Assembly (NCBI GenBank): GCA_958454405.1
Contig: CAUEBO010000048.1
Span: forward strand, 1 to 21,261
Direction: 5' to 3'
Length of the DNA stretch: 21,261 nucleotides
Source of the DNA: an uncultured Eggerthellaceae bacterium
Lineage (GTDB): Bacteria; Actinomycetota; Coriobacteriia; Coriobacteriales; Eggerthellaceae
Shown here: piece by piece, positions 1 to 7,414 of the stretch
Numbering within the stretch: position 1 is the first letter of the stretch
Layout of the letters: each line of letters opens with the position of its first letter
Notes under the pieces: generated by a model
What the model saw: the letters and a program-made list of their open reading frames with translations, nothing else
Told to the model about the DNA's origin: nothing
Databases searched by the model: none
Program-made: the position numbers and the translations under genes

Positions 1-13
1 CCGCAGCGTCGGC

Positions 14-44
14 AGGTTCCGCGGGCCGTAGGCCCCCGGAACCT
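14..44 (-). terminator. Stem-loop overlapping the stop codon of the LysR-domain gene
   Basis: Arms AGGTTCCG (14-21) and CGGAACCT (37-44) pair, and GGGCC (23-27) pairs with GGCCC (31-35) around a three-base loop. One C-C mismatch interrupts the stem. The outer arm overlaps the TAG stop at 43-45, so the transcript folds as the gene ends. There is no clear U-run, so termination is an inference. The preceding 13 bases (1-13, CCGCAGCGTCGGC) recur at 856-868 beside the hairpin that ends the neighbouring ligase gene. Confidence 0.55.
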
Positions 45-702
45 AAAACCGCGCGTATTTCACCAGGTTCTTCTTGAGCGTGTCGACGAAGCGCTGGCCC
101 ACGTCCCCCAGCTGCTCGCCTTTGCGCACCACGTATCCCAGGTGCAACGTCACGTCGGTGTCCAGCGGCACGGTGTTGAGGCCGGCGCCATCGGAAATGC
201 CCACCAGGATGCCGCTGGTCACCGTGTAGCCGTTCAACGCCACGATGAGCTCGGAGAGCGAGGCGCGATCGGTGCAGGCGATGCTCTTCGCGCGCGGAAC
301 CTCGGCAAGAGCCTCCTCGAAGAAGGCGACGGGCGCATCCTGCTCCTGCTCGAAGTACAGGTAAGGGTAGTCGGCCATGTCGTCGAGCGCGAGGCTCTTG
401 GCGTTGACCATGGGATGGCTTGCCGGCAGCGCGACGCGCGGGGCCGACTCGATGAGCTCAACGAACTCGAGCCCCGCCGCATCGAGGGCGGTGTTCAGGT
501 CATCGGCCGTGGCCGACGTTTGGAACAGCACGCCCAGCTGGCTCCGCCCGCTGGCGACATCGTCGATGACGCCGCGGGTGGTGCGGTCACGCAGGGCGTA
601 GGCGTACTCGTCGCCGCCCAGCGCGAGCACCGTATGGGCGAACGTTTGGACGTCGAACAGGTAGTGCTGGCCGGAAACGGCGAAGGTTGTTTCAGTGGTC
701 AT
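43..702 (-). CDS. Stand-alone LysR-type effector-binding domain protein (no HTH)
   Basis: A 219-aa protein that aligns from its first residues with the substrate-binding half of the full LysR regulator at 6344-7270. Matching landmarks are AVSGQHYLFDVQTF against AVSTQHYAFSVQAF, TTRGVIDDVASGRSQLGVLF against TTAEIIDDVRSFRSEVGILY, and a shared NGYT/DGYT segment near the end. The N-terminal winged helix-turn-helix and linker helix are absent. The start at 702 is chosen because a GAAAGGA ribosome site lies just upstream, and because the frame further upstream runs through a palindromic repeat with no protein-like content. It lies downstream of the CoA ligase on the same strand, so co-transcription is likely. 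It may be a ligand sensor or a dominant partner of a full LysR, or a truncated remnant. The ribosome site and intact frame favour a real gene. Confidence 0.7.
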   Translation of the reverse strand: MTTETTFAVSGQHYLFDVQTFAHTVLALGGDEYAYALRDRTTRGVIDDVASGRSQLGVLFQTSATADDLNTALDAAGLEFVELIESAPRVALPASHPMVNAKSLALDDMADYPYLYFEQEQDAPVAFFEEALAEVPRAKSIACTDRASLSELIVALNGYTVTSGILVGISDGAGLNTVPLDTDVTLHLGYVVRKGEQLGDVGQRFVDTLKKNLVKYARF

Positions 703-760
703 AGGTGGAATCCTTTCAACAAGATTTCCTTCTCGCAGGTCCAAATCAGTCAGCGAGGGC

Positions 761-855
761 GGCCGTGGTGCCGAAGATTCGCGCGATGGTGAAGGCGAAG
801 CGTACTTCAGTACGTGAGCCTTCGCCAGCACGCGAAGATTCGGTGCCACAGCCGG
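761..855. repeat. Imperfect ~95-bp palindrome (REP/BIME-like element)
   Basis: The left arm (761-805) and right arm (810-855) are near reverse complements centred on GTAC-TTCA-GTAC (802-813). Both arms read outward through a GAAGGCG block, then a CGAATCTTCG or CGAAGATTCG block, then CACCA/CCACA and GGCC. The palindrome fills most of the gap between the CoA ligase and the LysR-domain gene. It contains no credible gene. The arms are too long and well matched to be chance. A mobile palindromic repeat family or an mRNA processing/stabilising structure are the obvious options. Confidence 0.7.
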
Positions 856-870
856 CCGCAGCGTCGGCTC

Positions 871-898
871 GTTCCGACGGCTGGCAAGCCGTCGGAAC
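871..898 (-). terminator. Stem-loop directly after the CoA ligase stop codon
   Basis: GTTCCGACGGCT (871-882) pairs perfectly with AGCCGTCGGAAC (887-898) around a four-base loop. The TAG stop of the ligase (899-901) abuts it. It is preceded at 856-868 by the same 13 bases found at 1-13. No U-run follows on the minus strand, so it may act as a 3'-end protector or partial terminator rather than a classic intrinsic terminator. Confidence 0.6.
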
Positions 899-2236
899 CT
901 ATTGGCAGCCGCGCTCGTCGATAAAGCGCGACGCCTTGTGCTCGGACGACGTGCCCAGCTTGCCTGCATCGTACACGATGACCTTCTGTGGGCGAACGCC
1001 CACATGGGCCCTGATGGCCGCCATGGTGCGGCTCGCCACCTCATCGTAGGGCTCCTCGCTGCCCAGCGCACGTTCCACCGACACCTCGTATTTGCAGGTG
1101 AAGTCGTGCTCGTACACGCGGATGGAGTACTCGCCGGTCAGGCCTTCCAGCCCGCGCACCACGTATTCGATGTCGGTCGGGAACACGTTCACCGCGCTCA
1201 CGATGAACATCTCGTCCTTGCGGCCGGTGATGTGGATGCGCGCCAGCGTGCGGCCGCATTCGCACGTGTCGGTGCTCACGAAGCCGATGTCGCCCGTGCG
1301 GAAGCGGATCATCGGGCGGGCCTTCTTCATGAGCGTCGTGTACACGAGTTCGCCCGTCTCGCCCGGCGCCAGCACCTCCCCCGTAGCGGGATCGACCGTC
1401 TCCACGAGGATCTGGTCCTCCACGATGTGCAGGCCGTCATGCGCCTCGCAGGCCGCCGCGCAGGCGCCGTAGATGTCGGACAGGCCGTAGAAGTCGACCA
1501 CCTTCGCGCCCCACAGGTTCTCGATGGACTCGCGCGTGGACGTGATGGAGCCGCCCGCCTCGCCGGCCACGATGATGGTGTGGATGTTGAAGTCCTCCTT
1601 CGGATCGTAGCCCTTCTCCTTGGCTATCTCGCCCAGGTGCCAGGCGTAGGAGGGCGACGTCCAGATGACGGTGGGCTGGTACTGCTTCAGCACGAACAGC
1701 AGGCGATCGGACGGCACGGCGCCCACCCAGATGGCCGTCGCGCCCAGCCGCTGGGCGCCGATGACGTCGGGGCCGCCCACGTACAGCGCGAAGTTGAGCG
1801 CATGCACGTAGCGGTCGCGCGGACGCATGCCCGCCTGCCAGAACAGGCGCGCCTCGGTATCCTGCCACAGGTCGAAGTCCTCCTGCGTGAAAGGGCTCAC
1901 CGTGGGGACGCCCGTGGAGCCCGAAGAGGTGGCCATGAAGACGACCTCCTCCTCGGGCACAGAGCACATCTCGCCGAAGAACGATCCCACATGCTGGGTC
2001 TCGCGTTCGGTCTTCTTGTCGATGAACGGGAATTTCGCGATGTCGGCAAGCGTCTCGATGTCGTCCGGCTTCACGCCGGCCTCGTCGAACGCGCGCCGGT
2101 AGTGCACCGTGTTCTCATATGCGTAGGCCACCATGTCCTTCAGGCGTTGCAGTTGCAGCGCCTCAAGCTCGGGCCGCGGCATGCATTCGATCTCCGGATC
2201 ATAGTACTTCTGATCGATGGGGATGTCCTTCGCCAT
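899..2236 (-). CDS. Phenylacetate-CoA ligase (PaaK) family adenylate-forming enzyme
   Basis: A 445-aa member of the ANL superfamily, closest in pattern to PaaK: ATP-dependent activation of a carboxylic acid to an acyl-AMP, then a CoA thioester, in the cytoplasm. Visible motifs are the phosphate-binding loop SSGSTGVPT (104-112), FYGLSDIYG (249-257), RFRTGDIG (311-318), the CxCGRT segment (325-330), ITGRKDEMF (336-344), and the C-terminal SSEHKASRFIDER with Lys434 at the expected catalytic-lysine site. Length is normal for PaaK. The ATG is preceded by GAGGAGAG. The substrate cannot be read from sequence; an aromatic acid is the family default. It is followed by the LysR-domain gene, suggesting a small inducible carboxylate-activation unit. 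Confidence 0.85.
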   Translation of the reverse strand: MAKDIPIDQKYYDPEIECMPRPELEALQLQRLKDMVAYAYENTVHYRRAFDEAGVKPDDIETLADIAKFPFIDKKTERETQHVGSFFGEMCSVPEEEVVFMATSSGSTGVPTVSPFTQEDFDLWQDTEARLFWQAGMRPRDRYVHALNFALYVGGPDVIGAQRLGATAIWVGAVPSDRLLFVLKQYQPTVIWTSPSYAWHLGEIAKEKGYDPKEDFNIHTIIVAGEAGGSITSTRESIENLWGAKVVDFYGLSDIYGACAAACEAHDGLHIVEDQILVETVDPATGEVLAPGETGELVYTTLMKKARPMIRFRTGDIGFVSTDTCECGRTLARIHITGRKDEMFIVSAVNVFPTDIEYVVRGLEGLTGEYSIRVYEHDFTCKYEVSVERALGSEEPYDEVASRTMAAIRAHVGVRPQKVIVYDAGKLGTSSEHKASRFIDERGCQ

Positions 2237-2386
2237 GGTCGCTCTCTCCTCAGTTGGATTCCGTCTCTCGCCTGCCGCCCGGCGCGCCTTCGCACACCGC
2301 CCGGCGCATCTTGCCCGCCAGGGCCCCGATCCGCCCGCCGGCCTGCTCGGGGCTTGCCCGTCGAACCCAGCAGTCGCTGCTTGAAG

Positions 2387-2402
2387 CGTTTCACGTGAAA
2401 CA
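2387..2402. promoter_or_regulatory. parS-like ParB-binding site (15/16 match)
   Basis: The 16-mer CGTTTCACGTGAAACA differs from the canonical chromosomal parS, TGTTTCACGTGAAACA, only at its first base. It lies in the 376-bp gene-free stretch between the CoA ligase and the LuxR gene. If functional it would load ParB for chromosome segregation. The alternative is an unrelated palindromic operator for the ligase gene. Confidence 0.6.
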
Positions 2403-2537
2403 CTTGTTCGTCTTCAGGGTTCTGCGCACGCAAAGCAGCGTAATGCATGAAACCACGAACCGACCAGCAGCGCAACCTCCTGCGCGATTCGATGTTCTGA
2501 TGATTTGCTATCTAAAAAATGGATATCCTGATGGATT

Positions 2538-2567
2538 AGTATACAGAATTCGAATTGAAGACATCAA
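2538..2567 (-). promoter_or_regulatory. Candidate promoter for the CoA ligase / LysR-domain unit
   Basis: On the minus strand TTGATG (2567-2562) and TATACT (2543-2538) are separated by 18 bp, inside an AT-rich block unlike its surroundings. Transcription would start near 2531, giving a leader of nearly 300 nt that contains the parS-like site. The rest of 2237-2612 is GC-rich with no convincing gene. Confidence 0.45.
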
Positions 2568-2612
2568 ATAAACCGAAGAGCAGCAAAAGGTGCCGCCGTG
2601 CGAACAGAGGAT

Positions 2613-4013
2613 TCATCGCCCGTTGTTCCAGGCGTCGAGAAGATCGATTACCTCCTGCTTGCTGTGAACGCCGAGCTTCGCATAGATATTCTTCATATGG
2701 GTTCGCACGGTGTTTTTTGAAACAACGAGGTTTTCAGCGATGTAGGGAAGATCGCGGCCCTTCACGATAAGCTCGAAGACTTCCGTCTCCCGAATGGACA
2801 GGCCAGCCTCGCTTGCAATAGACCTGCATGCATCTTTGCTTCCATCGGCTTCTTGTGGTTCATGGGCACCAGATGCGGCCTTCGGCTCTCTCCAGTGAAA
2901 TTTGATCGCGAAGAAAACGAAGGAAAGACCGTACACCAGCACAAGCGCCAGCACGAGCACGTAGGCGAAGCCGAAATCCTCGCGAGTCTGCAAAACATGC
3001 CCGATGGCGAATCCGAGCGTCATCGACGAGTACACGAATCCAGCGAAGGCTCCCAGAACGACGGTCGAGCCGATGCGCAAGCTCTCCGCTTTCTGCAAAC
3101 AGACGATCTGCATGAGCATCGACATGATGCCGAAAGCGAACAGCGACAAGGAGATGAAAACCACCTGGTAACCATATCCGAAAAAAGGCATGCCCAGAAA
3201 GCCTGTAGCCATGAGAGGAAACAACAGCTGGAAGACCAACTCGATATGCAGAGAGTCATGGAACTTGAACCAGGCCGCGATAAGCACGAACGACGCGAGC
3301 ACCTGCGACAGTACAAACGAGTTGCTCAGCACAACAGCGAGCGCAGCGTCGTTTGAGCCCACCGCGTACACGATCTGCCATATGAATCCGAACGCCGAAA
3401 CGCACAGTACCGGTCTCCAGATATCCCGGAAGAGCACTTTTATTTGCGGCTTGCTCGCAGAGGAGCGGGCAAGCTCGGAAGCACCCCTTCCCGCCCACCA
3501 AAGCATGCCCGCCGAAACGATAGTAGAGCAAACGCTGCATGCCAGAGGCTGCCCGAAAAAGCCGAACAAGGAAGCGGCAAAGAACATGAGTACGCCCAAG
3601 ATGCTTCCGATCGGCAGGAAATAGCCGGCAGAACGGGTTCCTTGGCACGCAAGCGCATGTTGCCACAGCAAAAAGAGCATCGAGCTTCCAAGCCCGATGC
3701 AGCCGGCCCCGACGACCGCAAGGGAACAGGAGATGCGATCCGATACCAGAAAAAGGAACCCACCAAGCGCTACGAGGATCGCAACGGCCATGACCCCTTT
3801 CCCGAAGCGGTCAGTCCTCCATTGCTTCTGCGCAAAAAACGCCCCGAGAAAGAACCCGGCCGAAAATGCAATGAGGCGCGCCAGATTGAAGGGAAACCCA
3901 ATCTGGTCAAGTGCGCCTTCCACCCCAACGACGCGGGAACCGTCCCAGGTGAAAATGGTAATGGACAGCATATAGCATGCCCATCCCAAGCACGTTGCAA
4001 TGTTTCGGCGCAT
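2613..4013 (-). CDS. LuxR-family regulator with 12-TM membrane sensor domain
   Basis: A 466-aa protein with about twelve hydrophobic helices, followed by a C-terminal LuxR/GerE helix-turn-helix (residues about 405-466: LSIRETEVFELIVKG, then SKNTVRTHMKNIYAKLGV). This one-component architecture is abundant in Eggerthellaceae, typically beside flavin reductase genes. The start at 4013 is chosen over one at 4046 because AAAGGGGGG lies five bases before it and the upstream ATG has no ribosome site. It is divergent from the flavoprotein gene at 4293 across 279 bp, so it probably senses that enzyme's substrate at the membrane and controls its transcription. Ligand unknown. Confidence 0.88.
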   Translation of the reverse strand: MRRNIATCLGWACYMLSITIFTWDGSRVVGVEGALDQIGFPFNLARLIAFSAGFFLGAFFAQKQWRTDRFGKGVMAVAILVALGGFLFLVSDRISCSLAVVGAGCIGLGSSMLFLLWQHALACQGTRSAGYFLPIGSILGVLMFFAASLFGFFGQPLACSVCSTIVSAGMLWWAGRGASELARSSASKPQIKVLFRDIWRPVLCVSAFGFIWQIVYAVGSNDAALAVVLSNSFVLSQVLASFVLIAAWFKFHDSLHIELVFQLLFPLMATGFLGMPFFGYGYQVVFISLSLFAFGIMSMLMQIVCLQKAESLRIGSTVVLGAFAGFVYSSMTLGFAIGHVLQTREDFGFAYVLVLALVLVYGLSFVFFAIKFHWREPKAASGAHEPQEADGSKDACRSIASEAGLSIRETEVFELIVKGRDLPYIAENLVVSKNTVRTHMKNIYAKLGVHSKQEVIDLLDAWNNGR

Positions 4014-4107
4014 CCGACCCCCCTTTGCGGTCAGGACAGCCCCCATTCAATGAGGCTCTTTGCGCTCCAAGCGCAAGCCCGAATTCCATGCGTTCCTCCC
4101 CCTCTGC

Positions 4108-4113
4108 ATTATA
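4108..4113 (-). promoter_or_regulatory. Candidate -10 box for the LuxR gene
   Basis: A perfect TATAAT on the minus strand sits in the divergent intergenic region, placing a start near 4100 and a leader of about 90 nt. No good -35 hexamer lies 16-18 bp upstream, which would fit an activator-dependent promoter. Confidence 0.4.
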
Positions 4114-4172
4114 GAACCCCAAACGAAATCGTCTTCTGCCAAGTCGGCCCAATATATGCCGATCGGGCTAAA

Positions 4173-4189
4173 TCACATCTCGAATGTGA
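4173..4189. promoter_or_regulatory. Inverted repeat between LuxR and flavoprotein genes, candidate operator
   Basis: TCACAT-ctcga-ATGTGA is a perfect 6-5-6 inverted repeat, about 110 bp upstream of the flavoprotein start and 160 bp upstream of the LuxR start. Its position suits binding by the LuxR HTH. Assignment to that protein is inference. Confidence 0.45.
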
Positions 4190-4292
4190 GGCGCGACGAG
4201 GCATTTCACGCATGGAGCAGGAAGCTTGCCGCATCCTCGATCCGATACGATGCAAGCCATGAGCATGAACCTGACAAGCGCAAGGAGGAGTT

Positions 4293-6014
4293 ATGGCTAT
4301 GGATCGCCGTTCGTTCATCAAGGGAGCAGCACTGTCAGGCGTCGCCGCAACGACGATAGGGCTCGTCGGATGCGCCGCTTCTCCCAAACCGGAAGAAGGC
4401 GCTGAAGCTCCGGCAGCATCCGGGGAGGACGTCGCCAAGCGGTACTCGTTCGAAACCCCGCCTGAACCCGTTGACGATTCGCAGATAACGGAAACGTTCG
4501 AAGCGGACATCATCGTCATCGGCGCAGGAGTATCCGGCATGGTATGCGCCGCAGCGGCAGCGCAGGAAGGGGCGGACGTCATACTGTTCGCCGCAAGCTC
4601 CGCTCCTGTGTTCCGAGGCGGATCGAATCATGGCATTGGCACCAAAGTTCAAAAGCGCTATGGAATCGACTACGACACAGGCAACCTTTCCCCCATGATG
4701 AAAAAGCAGATGGCCGATGCGGCCTACTTGATCGACCAGAAAAAATGGTGGAGATGGATCAACAACAGCACAGAATCCATGGATTGGCTTATCGACATCA
4801 TGGAAGGAGCCGGGTGGGAAACCACGATCGAAGTGGGATACGACGACCCCGACGGAGTTTTCAGCTTCCCGCCTTCCGCCCACAACTGGATAGGAGGCGA
4901 CGTCGTCAATGGATCCGCGAATGGAGAAGGCCTCGTCGTCTCAGAACTGGAAAAGATCATCAAAGACAACAAGGGTCGAATCGATTACAGAACCGTTGCG
5001 CAGTACCTCATCCGAGAAGACGACAACACCGGACGCGTGAGCTCGGTCATAGCGAAGAACGAAGCTGGCGAATACGTTGCATACGTTGGCAGAAAAGGCG
5101 TCGTTCTCGCAACCGGCGATTTCTCCGGCGATAAAGAGATGATGGAGAAATACTGCCCGTGGGCAATGGACCTGCTCGACGACAGCTGGGAGTTGAACTA
5201 TGACGCAGGATTCCAGTTTGGCGGCCTGTATCCGGGAGACGGCCAGAAGATGGGGCTTTGGGTGGGAGCGGGCTGGCAGAAGACGTATCCGAATGCGCCC
5301 ATGATTCTTGGGATGTTGGCTGCCCAATTGCCCTCTGAAATAGGAGTCCAGAATTATCCGGGACCGAACCTCAACATCAATGGCGAGCGCTACATGAACG
5401 AAGATACGACGGCAACATATTCGGTCATGAGCGTCATGCGTCAACCGGAACGTACCGCTTACTTCATTTGGGAAGCGGACTTCGCAAACTGGTTCGATAC
5501 CTGGCGCGTAGGCGGAACAACCATCGACGAAGACAACGGACCCAAGCCGAAAACATCCGAGGAGATACGGGCGGAATGGGAGAAGGCTGCAGAGAACCGG
5601 GCGTACGTAAAGGCCGACACCATCGACGAGCTGCTCGCGCAGCTTGACGGAATCAATGCAGAGAACGCCAAGGCGACCCTCGAGCGATACAATTCCTTCT
5701 GCGAATCGGGAGTTGATGAAGATTTCCATAAGAACCCGGCGTATTTGGCCCCTGTTAAAACGGGCCCCTTCTTTGGATTCAAGTACCAGCTTGATCCCTC
5801 GGCGTTCCTGTGCGTCTGCGGTGGGCTTCGCACGAACGAGCACATGCAGGTGTGCGATGAAAACGACGATCCGATCGAAGGCCTCTACAACATAGGCATC
5901 ATGGTCGGCGATTCGTACGGGACGATATACAATTTCGGTATCGAGGGCCACAATCTTGGAATGAACTGCATCACGTTCGGCTACCTTGTCGGGAAAGAAT
6001 TGGCTCAAGCCTAG
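4293..6014 (+). CDS. Tat-exported lipoprotein flavin reductase, fumarate-reductase-like flavoprotein
   Basis: A 573-aa protein. The N-terminus has a twin-arginine motif RRSFIKG (5-11) and a lipobox ending in Cys27 (LVGC), so it should be folded in the cytoplasm, exported and lipid-anchored. An FAD-binding GAGVSG lies at 77-82, and the second flavin segment (549-567, GIEGHNLG..TFGYLVG) is at the C-terminus. There is no CxxCH, so no haem domain; electrons must come from a separate carrier. AGGAGGAG precedes the ATG. By memory of Shewanella fumarate reductase, the catalytic arginine after NExxT is here Ala374 (NEDTTA). Other dicarboxylate ligands are also replaced, so the substrate is unlikely to be fumarate. 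Probably an anaerobic respiratory reductase for an unknown diet- or host-derived electron acceptor, controlled by the divergent LuxR protein. Confidence 0.9.
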   Translation: MAMDRRSFIKGAALSGVAATTIGLVGCAASPKPEEGAEAPAASGEDVAKRYSFETPPEPVDDSQITETFEADIIVIGAGVSGMVCAAAAAQEGADVILFAASSAPVFRGGSNHGIGTKVQKRYGIDYDTGNLSPMMKKQMADAAYLIDQKKWWRWINNSTESMDWLIDIMEGAGWETTIEVGYDDPDGVFSFPPSAHNWIGGDVVNGSANGEGLVVSELEKIIKDNKGRIDYRTVAQYLIREDDNTGRVSSVIAKNEAGEYVAYVGRKGVVLATGDFSGDKEMMEKYCPWAMDLLDDSWELNYDAGFQFGGLYPGDGQKMGLWVGAGWQKTYPNAPMILGMLAAQLPSEIGVQNYPGPNLNINGERYMNEDTTATYSVMSVMRQPERTAYFIWEADFANWFDTWRVGGTTIDEDNGPKPKTSEEIRAEWEKAAENRAYVKADTIDELLAQLDGINAENAKATLERYNSFCESGVDEDFHKNPAYLAPVKTGPFFGFKYQLDPSAFLCVCGGLRTNEHMQVCDENDDPIEGLYNIGIMVGDSYGTIYNFGIEGHNLGMNCITFGYLVGKELAQA

Positions 6015-6032
6015 CATCGATCCCCCTCCCCC

Positions 6033-6061
6033 GGCCGAGGGCCCTTTACGGGCTCTCGGCC
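6033..6061 (+). terminator. Stem-loop after the flavoprotein gene
   Basis: GGCCGAGGGCCC (6033-6044) pairs with GGGCTCTCGGCC (6050-6061) with a single G-T pair and a five-base loop, 18 bp after the stop codon. The run that follows (TTCTGT) is only moderately U-rich. Probable intrinsic terminator. Confidence 0.7.
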
Positions 6062-6205
6062 TTCTGTCGGCCACGCCAATTTCGGCCACCGTCTGCCTCA
6101 AAGCTAACCGGCTGCTCCATGCCTCGAACAGCCTCGCCATCCACGGCGACCCCGCGTCGCGCTTCGGCACTCTCGTTGCTCCGGCACGCCTCCGCGTTCG
6201 CCCCA

Positions 6206-6235
6206 CTATCGCAAGAAGAGATAGCTTGGTACAAT
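6206..6235 (+). promoter_or_regulatory. Candidate LysR box and -10 for the LysR gene
   Basis: CTATC-N9-GATAG (6206-6224) contains ATC-N9-GAT, a recognised form of the LysR-family recognition site. It is followed by TACAAT (6230-6235). With a 17-bp spacer the -35 position falls inside the inverted repeat, the arrangement expected for autoregulation. The rest of the 6015-6343 gap shows only the upstream terminator and no gene. Confidence 0.45.
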
Positions 6236-6343
6236 GAACCACAGAATGTTCTCGGATGCAGGATTCGAACGGCGCCCGCATGCACGGGACGTTTCGCGGG
6301 CAGCGCCCCGTTCGCAGGACCCGTTCCGGAAAGGCTCCCCTCC

Positions 6344-7270
6344 ATGACCTTGCAGCAGCTTCGCTACCTCATCGCCATCGCCGAGTACGGCTCCATCAAC
6401 GCTGCGGCCCAGAACCTCTACGCCTCGCAGTCGAACCTTTCCACCGCCATCAAGGAGCTCGAGCGGGAACTGGGCATCGCCATCTTCACGCGCAGCAACC
6501 GGGGCGTCACGCTCACGAACGACGGCACCGAGCTTCTGGGCTATGCGCGCCAGGTCATCGAGCAGGCCGACATGCTGGAGAACCGCTATGCGGACAAGGA
6601 CGCCGTGCATCTCCGACTGGCCGTTTCCACCCAGCATTACGCGTTCAGCGTGCAGGCGTTCGTCAACGTGGTGGAAGCATGCGAGGACGACGAATACGAG
6701 TTCATCCTGCGCGAGAGCACCACGGCCGAGATCATCGACGACGTGCGGTCATTCCGCAGCGAGGTGGGCATCCTCTACACCGACGGCTTCAATCGCCGCG
6801 TGCTGCACAAGGCCTTTGCCGACGCCGACGTCGCCTACTTCCCCCTGTTCGACGCGCAGGTGCACGTGTTCGTGGGCGAGCACCATCCCCTCGCCGGCTC
6901 CAAGCTCCTGCGTCCCGAGGACCTGGAAGGCTACCCGCGCTACTCGTTCGAGCAGGGCACCGCGAACTCCTTCTACTATTCAGAAGAGCCGCTGAGCTAC
7001 CTGCCCCACAAGGGAAACATCCGCATCTCCGACCGAGGCACGCTCACGAACCTTCTGACCGGCCATGACGGATACACGCTCTCAACCGGGGTGCTTTCAA
7101 CGGAAATGCAGTCGGGCATCGCGTCCATTCCGCTCGACGTGGACGAGTCCATGCAGGTGGGCTACATCATGCACAACGAGCGCAGGCCCGGCCCGCTTCT
7201 GCTGCGCTACATCGACGAGCTGCACGCCATCATCCATGCGAACCCCAGCGTGCGGGCACGGGAAGAATAG
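6344..7270 (+). CDS. LysR-family transcriptional regulator
   Basis: A 308-aa, full-length LysR protein. The N-terminal winged HTH (residues 1-60) reads MTLQQLRYLIAIAEYGSINA followed by SNLSTAIKELERELG and FTRSNRGVTLT. The effector-binding domain begins near residue 89. An in-frame extension to 6119 exists but is not LysR-like, and GGAAAGG lies upstream of the chosen ATG. Its effector domain is clearly paralogous to the HTH-less protein at 43-702. It lies downstream of the flavoprotein terminator, so it is probably an independent transcription unit; target genes are unknown. Confidence 0.9.
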   Translation: MTLQQLRYLIAIAEYGSINAAAQNLYASQSNLSTAIKELERELGIAIFTRSNRGVTLTNDGTELLGYARQVIEQADMLENRYADKDAVHLRLAVSTQHYAFSVQAFVNVVEACEDDEYEFILRESTTAEIIDDVRSFRSEVGILYTDGFNRRVLHKAFADADVAYFPLFDAQVHVFVGEHHPLAGSKLLRPEDLEGYPRYSFEQGTANSFYYSEEPLSYLPHKGNIRISDRGTLTNLLTGHDGYTLSTGVLSTEMQSGIASIPLDVDESMQVGYIMHNERRPGPLLLRYIDELHAIIHANPSVRAREE

Positions 7271-7362
7271 CGACCGATCAGGATGCCATAGCAGGCATGC
7301 CAGCCAGGCAGCGCCGAACCAAACGCGCCGTCTGGAAGCGCAGCGTCCGCCCGGACGCAAGA

Positions 7363-7384
7363 GCGGGCGCCGAAAGGCGCCCGC
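7363..7384. terminator. Terminator hairpin between convergent genes
   Basis: GCGGGCGCC and GGCGCCCGC form a perfect 9-bp stem with a GAAA loop, between the LysR gene (plus) and the PRC-barrel-like gene (minus). A smaller hairpin, GCGTCC-gccc-GGACGC, lies at 7343-7358. There is no strong U-run on either strand; it could serve both directions. Confidence 0.6.
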
Positions 7385-7414
7385 GTTCATGTTGCTGGGT
7401 TTCAGAGGGTCGTG

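Noticed and set aside
902..2398. 498-codon open frame antisense to the CoA ligase
   Set aside because: It mirrors the ligase codons in high-GC DNA, has no recognisable domain, and its residue pattern (His/Arg/Ala-rich) is typical of antisense shadow frames.
2140..2475. 111-codon minus-strand frame covering the parS-like site
   Set aside because: Arg-rich, overlaps the ligase start in another frame, has no ribosome site; treated as non-coding.
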